This document shows, in pieces, positions 41,872-47,809 of a DNA stretch of 47,809 bases (position 1 is the stretch's first letter; every line of letters starts with the position of its first letter). Position numbers and translations under genes: made by a program. Location: NCBI GenBank assembly GCA_947462875.1, contig CANHQJ010000027.1, positions 1 to 47,809 of the forward strand. The letters are read 5' to 3'. The DNA is from Verrucomicrobiia bacterium. GTDB lineage: Bacteria; Verrucomicrobiota; Verrucomicrobiia; Verrucomicrobiales; Akkermansiaceae. Below the pieces are notes generated by a model that searched no databases, was not told the origin of the DNA, and was given only the letters and a program-made list of their open reading frames with translations.

Positions 41872-43932
41872 ATGCGTCAATATATCAGCATTATGATTTG
41901 TTCACGCCGTCTCGCCCTTTGCTTTGGATGCCTGTGCACTCCCATGTTCGCCGAGGAACCCCAGACTTTGGAGGAGTTGATTGTCACGGGTAAGGCGGAA
42001 AATCTTCTCAGCCAGGCGGCTTCTTCCTCCGAGGGATACGCGGACTTCAAGGAAATCGCCAGCCGCCCGCTCACCCGGCGCAGTGAAATTCTGGAGATTG
42101 TTCCCGGCATGGTGACCACCCAGCATGCCGGCGGTGGCAAGGCAACGCAGTACTTCATGCGGGGCTTCAATCTCGATCACGGCACGGATTTCGCCATCAG
42201 CATCGATCGCATGCCGATGAACATGCGCAGTCACGCCCATGGCCAGGGATACACGGACCTGAACGGACTGGTGCCGGAGTTGGTCGAGAGCATCGACTAC
42301 ACGAAGGGCACCTATTCCGCCCGCCAAGGCGATCTCTCCACCGCAGGTAGCGCGGATTTCCAGTTATGGGACCGCCTGCCACGTGGCATTGCTTCCGTGG
42401 AATATGGCGAATACGACTACTACCGAATGTTGTTAGCGGATAGCTTCGATGTGGGGAAAGGGACGCTGACCCTCGGCGGCGAATGGAATACCTACGATGG
42501 ACCCTGGGATCGCGAGGAAAATTTCGAGCGCTGGAATGCCTTTGCTCGCTATTTCCAGGGCGATGACGACAATCATTTTTCCGTCACGGCGATGGGTTAC
42601 GGCGGCGAGTGGGATTCCTCGGATCAGATTGCGGCACGCGCGGTTTCTAACGGATTGATCGGCGTTTATGGAAATCTCGATGACACTACTGGCGGCGAGA
42701 GTCACCGCTACAGTTTGCAATTCGACATGCAGACCACGCAGGGCTCCGAGGTGACGCGCTACAGCGCCTATGGCGTGGCGTATGATCTCGATCTTTTCTC
42801 CAACTTCACGTATTTCCTGGACGATCCCGTGCGCGGCGATCAGTTCGAGCAACAGGAGGACCGCATGATCTTCGGAGGGGAGATCGTGCGTGAGTGGCAG
42901 GACCGGCAGTTCCTGGGGCGCGATGCGGAATTTTCGCTCGGTTTCCAAACACGGCATGACGTCATCGATGACATCGGCCTTTACAAAACGCAGCGCCGCG
43001 AGCGTCTCGACACCGTGCGTGTGGACGATATCTACCAGGCGAGCTACGGTGTTTTCGCGGAAAATACCGTGCGCTGGAAGCCCTGGTTCCGCACCGTGGC
43101 GGGCCTGCGCGCGGATGCTTTTTTCTTCGATGTCACCAGCGACAATCAGGCAAACAGCGGTGACGAATGGGATGGCATCATCAGCCCGAAGTTCAGCGCC
43201 ATTTTCGGCCCCTGGAAGGAGACGGAATTCTATGCCAACTTCGGCACCGGCTTCCACAGCAATGACGCCCGTGGCGTGAACAACACCGTTGATCCCGTAT
43301 CGGGAGATCCGCTCAAAGGCGTGGACGCCCTGGTGCGCACCATCGGCGGTGAGCTGGGCGTGCGCACCCAGGCCTGGGCGGGGCTGACTTCCACGCTGAG
43401 TCTGTGGTGGCTGGATAGCGACAGCGAGCTGGTCTATGTGGGAGATGCCGGCACCAACGAAGCCGGGCCTGCTTCCCGGCGATTCGGCATCGAGTGGTCG
43501 AACTACTGGCGCCCTAACGAATGGCTGGCACTGGATGGCGAACTGGCGCTGACCTACGCGCGCTTCCGCAATCAAGGAAACGCCGACCACATCCCGAACA
43601 GCATCCCCGTGATGTTCAGCGGCGGCATTGTGTTAGGTCGCGAGGAAGGGTTTTTCGGCAGCCTGCGCGCGCGGGCCTTCCTGGCACGCCCGCTGGAGGA
43701 AACGGGACAAATCGAGGGCAAGGACACTTTCACGGTCAACGCCCAGGTGGGCTATCGCACCAAGGATTGGGAAGTGGCGCTGCAATGCCTCAACCTTCTC
43801 GATCGCAATGATCACGACATCGAATACTACTACACTTCCCAACTCGCCGGGGAAGCCTCCGCCATGGATGACATCCACTACCACCCCGCGGAACCGCGCA
43901 TGATCCGCGTGCGAGTGTCGTATTTTTTCTAA
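41872..43932 (+). CDS. TonB-dependent outer-membrane receptor
   Basis: Outer-membrane transporter of 686 residues. A signal peptide (cleavage near FAE, residue 27) is followed by a TonB-box-like LEELIVTGKA, a plug domain (about 50-165, with IPGM-type LEIVPGMVTTQHAGGG and QYFMRGFNLDHGTDFAI), and a 22-strand-type barrel ending in aromatic RVRVSYFF. The His-rich plug loop (RSHAHGQGYTDLNG) recalls receptors for metal chelates, but the ligand cannot be assigned. No SusD partner, siderophore genes or cobalamin riboswitch are seen nearby. ATG 41872 is used; ATG 41893 is possible. It stands alone, diverging from the deacetylase gene. Confidence 0.9.
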   Translation: MRQYISIMICSRRLALCFGCLCTPMFAEEPQTLEELIVTGKAENLLSQAASSSEGYADFKEIASRPLTRRSEILEIVPGMVTTQHAGGGKATQYFMRGFNLDHGTDFAISIDRMPMNMRSHAHGQGYTDLNGLVPELVESIDYTKGTYSARQGDLSTAGSADFQLWDRLPRGIASVEYGEYDYYRMLLADSFDVGKGTLTLGGEWNTYDGPWDREENFERWNAFARYFQGDDDNHFSVTAMGYGGEWDSSDQIAARAVSNGLIGVYGNLDDTTGGESHRYSLQFDMQTTQGSEVTRYSAYGVAYDLDLFSNFTYFLDDPVRGDQFEQQEDRMIFGGEIVREWQDRQFLGRDAEFSLGFQTRHDVIDDIGLYKTQRRERLDTVRVDDIYQASYGVFAENTVRWKPWFRTVAGLRADAFFFDVTSDNQANSGDEWDGIISPKFSAIFGPWKETEFYANFGTGFHSNDARGVNNTVDPVSGDPLKGVDALVRTIGGELGVRTQAWAGLTSTLSLWWLDSDSELVYVGDAGTNEAGPASRRFGIEWSNYWRPNEWLALDGELALTYARFRNQGNADHIPNSIPVMFSGGIVLGREEGFFGSLRARAFLARPLEETGQIEGKDTFTVNAQVGYRTKDWEVALQCLNLLDRNDHDIEYYYTSQLAGEASAMDDIHYHPAEPRMIRVRVSYFF

Positions 43933-43939
43933 CAAAAAT

Positions 43940-44692
43940 TCAATAACGCACCTTCCAGAGGATCAACCCATGCGCTGGGGCGATCATTCCGGCCTGGTGC
44001 TCGGTGGGAGGGTGGAGCAGAGATTTCACCTCGGCGGGGGTGAGTTTTCCTTCGCCTACTTGCACGAGGGTGCCGACGATGCGACGGCACATTTTGTAGA
44101 GAAAACCCTCGCCGATGAGGTGGAACGTGAGCCGTGCGCCGCTGCGTTTGATCTGGCAGGTGTGCAGGGTGCGGGTGGAGTCGAGCAACTCGCCCTTGCG
44201 CTTCGCGGTGAAGGCGCGGAAGTCGTGCCGTCCGGTCAAATACGCGGCGGCTTCGCGCATGACCGCGAGGTCGAGCGGGCGGGGAATGTGCCAGGCCTGG
44301 TGGCGGAGCAGGGGAGCCATGACGGGGTGGTTCCAGACTTGGTAGCGGTATTCTTTCGTGATGGCATCGAAGCGGGCGTTAAAGTCCGCACGGGCGCGTG
44401 CGGCGGAGAGGATGCGGATCTCGGCGGGGAGCTGTGCGTTGAGGGCGAGGCGGAGCTGTGCACCCGTGAAAAGTGGGTGCCCGTCCGTGAGCTCGAGGTG
44501 AGCGACGAGGCCGCGCGCGTGCACGCCGGCATCGGTGCGGCTGGAGGCGATGATTTCCGGGGCGCTGCCGAGCAGCTGCTCGCAGGCGCCGGTGATCGTT
44601 TGGCGGATGCCGCGGCCGTTGCTGCGGGCTTGCCAGCCCTCGTAGCCGGTGCCGTCGTAGGCGATGATGAGCTTGTATTTTCGCACGGTCAC
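43940..44692 (-). CDS. truA: tRNA pseudouridine(38-40) synthase TruA
   Basis: Enzyme of 250 residues that converts U38-U40 in the tRNA anticodon arm to pseudouridine. YDGTGYEGWQ, SSRTDAGVHARG with the catalytic Asp, and LRHQAWHIPRPLD plus the C-terminal GEGFLYKMCRRIVGTLVQVG are all characteristic. Length is normal. The start is a GTG at 44692; a second GTG two codons later is also possible. It converges closely with the TonB receptor gene (7 nt between stops) and diverges from the CigR-family gene. Confidence 0.95.
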   Translation of the reverse strand: MTVRKYKLIIAYDGTGYEGWQARSNGRGIRQTITGACEQLLGSAPEIIASSRTDAGVHARGLVAHLELTDGHPLFTGAQLRLALNAQLPAEIRILSAARARADFNARFDAITKEYRYQVWNHPVMAPLLRHQAWHIPRPLDLAVMREAAAYLTGRHDFRAFTAKRKGELLDSTRTLHTCQIKRSGARLTFHLIGEGFLYKMCRRIVGTLVQVGEGKLTPAEVKSLLHPPTEHQAGMIAPAHGLILWKVRY

Positions 44693-44802
44693 GGGCGGGA
44701 TGCTAGAGAATCAGGCGCTCGCTGCCTATGAAAAAACGGTTTCGATTGCGGGGGATGGCTGCCCGCAGGGATGTCGCGAGAGAAATTTTCTGAATGATTA
44801 CT

Positions 44803-44829
44803 TGCGCACAAATGTATTTACTATATAAC
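44803..44829 (+). promoter_or_regulatory. possible promoter of the CigR-family gene
   Basis: TTGCGC at about 44802-44807 and TATAAC at 44824-44829 with 16 nt between them. Transcription would begin at about 44836, 1-3 nt before the ATG at 44838, so the mRNA would be leaderless or nearly so. Judged by eye only. Confidence 0.3.
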
Positions 44830-44837
44830 TTCTTTGT

Positions 44838-45395
44838 ATGAAAAATTCGAATCGATGGAAATGTGTGCTGGCCCTGTTGGGCACTCTGAGTCTGGCAATG
44901 GTATCCTTAGAAGCAAAGCCTGATAGGGGCAACAAAGGCGGCAATGGCAAGGGCGGCAAGCCTGCGCAAAAAGAGCAAAAGGGCAATTCCGGGAAAAAAC
45001 CCGAGCAAGCGGAGAAGAAGCAGCAGGGCAAACCGGACCATGCCGGGAACAAACAAGGTCAGCCGGCATTCGCGCCTTTCAAGGACGAGCAGCGCAATGA
45101 AATCGTCGATTATTTCACCGATTATCAAAAGAAAAACAAAGGCCTGCCACCGGGCCTGAACATGAACCAGCGCCGGGGCAAGCCGCTCCCGCCGGGTTGG
45201 GAGAAAAAACTGACTCCGGGCGCTCGCATCGATGACGACATCTGGTCCAGTCTCGTGCCGGTGCCAAATGAGTGGTTCCCGAATTTGAACATGGAGCCGG
45301 ATACCCGATTGTATCATTATGGTGACCGGGTGGTGCGCGTGCGTGATTCCAAACGCGAACTCCTTGAGGTGATCCTGCTCAACATGCTGAAGTGA
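44838..45395 (+). CDS. CigR/RcnB-like secreted protein
   Basis: Protein of 185 residues. The signal peptide ends SLEA-K near residue 26. A strongly basic, Gly/Lys/Gln-rich disordered stretch (27-72) follows, then a compact C-terminal domain: GLPPGLNMNQRRGKPLPPGW, LTPGARI and LYHYGDRVVRVRDSKRELLEV. This GLPPGL/LPPGW/VVRV pattern is that of the CigR family (named for an anti-virulence effector of Salmonella) and resembles RcnB-like domains. Its role in free-living bacteria is unknown; periplasmic or cell-envelope binding is likely. It is followed by a good hairpin terminator and precedes ribBA on the same strand. Confidence 0.82.
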   Translation: MKNSNRWKCVLALLGTLSLAMVSLEAKPDRGNKGGNGKGGKPAQKEQKGNSGKKPEQAEKKQQGKPDHAGNKQGQPAFAPFKDEQRNEIVDYFTDYQKKNKGLPPGLNMNQRRGKPLPPGWEKKLTPGARIDDDIWSSLVPVPNEWFPNLNMEPDTRLYHYGDRVVRVRDSKRELLEVILLNMLK

Positions 45396-45403
45396 TCGGA
45401 CGG

Positions 45404-45455
45404 CACAGACACGCGCGTGGTGGCGATCCGGCTGCCCGCGCGTGATGTGTTTTTC
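45404..45455 (+). terminator. hairpin terminator after the CigR-family gene
   Basis: CACGCGCG (45410-45417) pairs with CGCGCGTG (45437-45444); the stem can extend past a small bulge with CACA/TGTG, and a T5 run follows at about 45450. Placed 9-60 nt after the stop codon, as expected for a Rho-independent terminator. Confidence 0.6.
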
Positions 45456-45549
45456 GTGAAGCGCCCGAGACGGGAACGGCTTGCGGAAACAAAAAAGCAT
45501 TGCTAATTGCTGTGGTTGCGCTTCATTGTCGCAGCCCTTTTTTTTGCCC

Positions 45550-46755
45550 ATGTCATCATCTTCATTGGAGTTCAGCCCGATTCAGGAAATCATTGCCGAG
45601 ATAGCGGCGGGGCGTTTGGTGATTGTGGCCGATGATCCATCGCGCGAAAACGAGGCGGATCTGATTGGCGCGGCTTCGTTGTGCACACCGGAGCACATTA
45701 CCTTCATGGCGGTGCATGGACGCGGCTTGATCTGCGCGCCGATCCTGCGCGAGCGCGCGGAAACGCTCGATCTGCCGCCGATGACACGTCGCAACCGCGA
45801 GGTGCAGCGCACGGCCTTCACGGTATCGGTGGATGCGGCGGAAGGCATCACGACCGGCATCAGCTCGGTGGATCGCGCGCGCACGGTGCGGTTGCTGGCG
45901 GATGCGTCGATCGGCGCGGATTCTTTTGTGCAGCCGGGTCATGTGTTTCCTCTGAGTGCCATGCCGGGCGGGACCCTGCGTCGCGCCGGCCACACCGAGG
46001 CGGCGGTGGACCTGGCGACTCTGGCGGGCTTGGCTCCGGCGGGGGTGATTTGTGAAATCATGAATGACGATGGCACCATGGCGCGCGTGGGCGAGCTGGG
46101 CGACTACCAGCGCAAGCACGGTCTCAAGGCCTGCACCATCGCGCAGTTGATCGAGCACCGCCGTCGTTCGGAAAAACTGGTGCGTATGGATCAGGTGGTG
46201 AACATGCCGACAGACTACGGGGATTTCCGCTGTCATCTCTATCAGATCGACACCGATGGCAGCCATCATCTGGCGATGGTGCGCGGTGAGATCGACCCCG
46301 AAAAGCCCACCCTCGTGCGCGTGCACAGCGAGTGCCTCACGGGCGATGTTTTCCTCTCGAAGCGCTGCGACTGTGGCGAGCAACTCAATGCCGCGATGGA
46401 GCGCATCGCCGCGGAAGGCGGAGTGCTCTTGTATCTGCGTCAGGAAGGGCGGGGGATTGGATTGCCGGCGAAAATCCATGCGTATAAACTCCAGGAAGCC
46501 GGACTGGATACCATTCAGGCGAATGAAAAACTCGGTTTCCCCGCGGATCTGCGCGACTACGGCATGGGTGCCCAGATTCTCGCGGATCTGGGATTGAAAA
46601 AAATCCGCTTGCTCACGAACAACCCGAAAAAAGTCGTCGGGCTCGAGGGCTACGGGCTGAGCATTGTCGAACAATTGCCGATTCGTTGCGCGAGCAATCC
46701 GCACAATGAGAAATACATGGAAACCAAGCGCGACCACATGGGTCACACGATTTGA
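45550..46755 (+). CDS. ribBA: bifunctional riboflavin biosynthesis protein RibBA
   Basis: Protein of 401 residues joining two enzymes. Residues about 1-205 are 3,4-dihydroxy-2-butanone 4-phosphate synthase (RibB): DDPSRENEADLIGAA, the GRGLICAPI loop, GHVFPLSAMPGG and the RAGHTEAAVDL block. Residues about 206-401 are GTP cyclohydrolase II (RibA): VRVHSECLTGDVF, zinc-binding CDCGEQL, LRQEGRGIGL and LLTNNPKK. All motifs look intact. The ATG at 45550 is chosen since it begins at the normal RibB N-terminus; the frame is open further upstream. I see no FMN riboswitch in the 154-nt leader. No other rib gene is in the window. Confidence 0.95.
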   Translation: MSSSSLEFSPIQEIIAEIAAGRLVIVADDPSRENEADLIGAASLCTPEHITFMAVHGRGLICAPILRERAETLDLPPMTRRNREVQRTAFTVSVDAAEGITTGISSVDRARTVRLLADASIGADSFVQPGHVFPLSAMPGGTLRRAGHTEAAVDLATLAGLAPAGVICEIMNDDGTMARVGELGDYQRKHGLKACTIAQLIEHRRRSEKLVRMDQVVNMPTDYGDFRCHLYQIDTDGSHHLAMVRGEIDPEKPTLVRVHSECLTGDVFLSKRCDCGEQLNAAMERIAAEGGVLLYLRQEGRGIGLPAKIHAYKLQEAGLDTIQANEKLGFPADLRDYGMGAQILADLGLKKIRLLTNNPKKVVGLEGYGLSIVEQLPIRCASNPHNEKYMETKRDHMGHTI

Positions 46756-46765
46756 AAGTAAGGAG

Positions 46766-46784
46766 AAGGGGTTTGCAACCCCTT
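46766..46784. terminator. hairpin between convergent ribBA and L,D-transpeptidase genes
   Basis: AAGGGGTT, loop TGC, AACCCCTT: a perfect 8-bp stem in the 38-nt gap between two converging genes. It has no long T-run on either side but its place suits a shared bidirectional terminator. Confidence 0.5.
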
Positions 46785-46793
46785 GATGTTAAC

Positions 46794-47597
46794 TTACGGC
46801 GGAAGCACCGCGCGGAATTGATAGCGATTGTTTTGCACCGATGTTTCCGCAGGGATGCCGTGTGTTTCAAACAACTGATATCCCTCCTGCAGGTTTAGCC
46901 AAAAGCCATGATTCGGATTGGCCCTCTCCCGCTCCAAACGCTCCTGAGTCATGCGGAAAGGGAAAATGTGAATGCGGAAAAACGACTGCCCTTGCTGCAG
47001 GGCGGCAGCACACAAGCTGTAGATCTCCTCGATTTTTTCATCGGTCATCGCTAGACAACCGATCGAAACCTGGTTGCCATGGATCATGATGAAGGAACCG
47101 GTGCGTTTCATGGCCTGATCAAAAGCGTTAGGATAGCCGATGTTCATGGCGAGGTGATAGGTGCTGTCCGGTTTCATCGCACTGCGGCCTGCGGCATAGA
47201 ATCCCTCGGGCACCTGTCCATCGCCTTCGCGGAGCTTCGGTCCCAGCGTGCCGGACTGTTTGGCGATGGGGTAGCTGCGGAAAAGCACGAAGCGCCCGGA
47301 CCTGCGATCTCTAACAAAAACTTCCAGCACGGCCTCTTCCTTGAAGGCCCGCAGATAGACCGGATCGCCCCAGTGCAATTCTTTTGTGGCGAGCTCGGGC
47401 TCTAACAACTCCTTCACACGCGCGGCGGCCGCTCTTGCACGCGCCGGTCCGGCGGGCGCATCCACAGCGAGGGAAGGCGTGCTGTCAGAGGGATTGGGGA
47501 TGGATGAAGGAATCACGGATTCAAATAATTCACAGCGTTGCGCGAAAAGATACGTCAAGCCCACCATCGGCAAGAACAACCATCGCAACCACTTCAT
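46794..47597 (-). CDS. L,D-transpeptidase (YkuD family)
   Basis: Envelope enzyme of 267 residues that would form 3-3 peptidoglycan cross-links or attach proteins to the wall. The start is the ATG at 47597, which begins a membrane signal (MKWLRWLFLPMVGLTYLFA); the frame is open further up but without reason. The YkuD domain (about 75-235) has VYLRAFKEEAVLEVFV, VPEGFYAAGR and the catalytic motif IHGNQVSIGCLAM with the active-site Cys. The second conserved His is in the IHGN part. A Pro/Ala-rich linker separates anchor and domain. Members of this YafK-like subgroup can also act as hydrolases of protein-wall bonds. Confidence 0.88.
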   Translation of the reverse strand: MKWLRWLFLPMVGLTYLFAQRCELFESVIPSSIPNPSDSTPSLAVDAPAGPARARAAAARVKELLEPELATKELHWGDPVYLRAFKEEAVLEVFVRDRRSGRFVLFRSYPIAKQSGTLGPKLREGDGQVPEGFYAAGRSAMKPDSTYHLAMNIGYPNAFDQAMKRTGSFIMIHGNQVSIGCLAMTDEKIEEIYSLCAAALQQGQSFFRIHIFPFRMTQERLERERANPNHGFWLNLQEGYQLFETHGIPAETSVQNNRYQFRAVLPP

Positions 47598-47673
47598 GAC
47601 GCGAGCGTAATGCGAAAAATCGACCGCGGCAAGAGAGGGGAAGCCAGAGCATAAAAAAATTTCAGAAATATTC

Positions 47674-47702
47674 TTGACCCCTGCGATGAATTTGTGCAGT
47701 CT
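47674..47702 (+). promoter_or_regulatory. possible promoter of the tRNA-Arg gene
   Basis: TTGACC at 47674-47679, a 17-nt spacer and a poor -10 (CAGTCT, 47697-47702), in an AT-richer stretch 31-59 nt before the tRNA. Good -35, weak -10. Confidence 0.35.
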
Positions 47703-47732
47703 GCGCGCCCGCGCCAAGCGCGGTCAGCAAAA

Positions 47733-47809
<77 letters not shown>

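Noticed and set aside
45396-45549. FMN riboswitch before ribBA
   Set aside because: The conserved FMN element sequences are not seen; the region instead contains a terminator for the gene upstream.

Overview
The window is a high-GC bacterial chromosome segment, almost certainly from the phylum Verrucomicrobiota. This rests on a PEP-CTERM/autotransporter-repeat secreted protein, planctomycete-type cytochrome c proteins (DUF1592/DUF1588) paired with a Tat-exported DUF1552 protein, several secreted sulfatases, an SHD1-type esterase, a hairpin-rich interspersed repeat of the Planctomycetes/Verrucomicrobia kind, and weak Shine-Dalgarno sequences. No genus can be named from the sequence alone. The window opens inside a gene and ends exactly at the CCA end of a tRNA-Arg gene.

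Positions 1-20619 form an accessory secreted-enzyme region. After the tail of one secreted protein and a PEP-CTERM protein comes a + strand run: a di-haem DUF1592 protein, a DUF1552 protein, an FAD-dependent oxidoreductase and a SASA/sialate-acetylesterase-like enzyme. A - strand pair follows (sulfatase, then GH78 alpha-L-rhamnosidase). A second + strand run holds another FAD oxidoreductase, a second sulfatase, a second GH78 and a DUF2264 protein. Nearly all carry export signals. The content points to breakdown of a sulfated, possibly acetylated, rhamnose-containing polysaccharide (ulvan/rhamnan-like; an inference), with an unusual periplasmic redox component. There is no SusC/SusD pair, transporter, regulator or formylglycine-generating enzyme in this stretch.

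Positions 20620-26680 hold a signalling block: a possible small leader ORF, a GAF-PAS-GAF-PAS histidine kinase, a NarL-type response regulator, a three-helix membrane protein, and a second, about 80% identical response regulator that has an added DnaJ-type zinc-ribbon tail. The 3' flank of the first regulator is a remnant of the same tail. A 23-bp inverted repeat with a G9 tract follows.

Positions 26680-33621 hold cutA and, divergently, a tight operon of an NtrB-like kinase, an NtrC-like sigma-54 activator, a GT-C-like membrane protein, xseB and a divergent dxs.

Positions 33622-38416 hold a small membrane hypothetical, an interspersed repeat, and a - strand cluster of a Nudix hydrolase, a 35-residue membrane peptide and a DevBCA/MacAB-type ABC exporter. 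Positions 38525-47809 are mostly core genes: a secreted hypothetical, an MBL-fold hydrolase, a ketopantoate-reductase-family protein, a histone-deacetylase-family protein, a TonB-dependent receptor, truA, a CigR-family protein, ribBA, an L,D-transpeptidase and tRNA-Arg(ACG).
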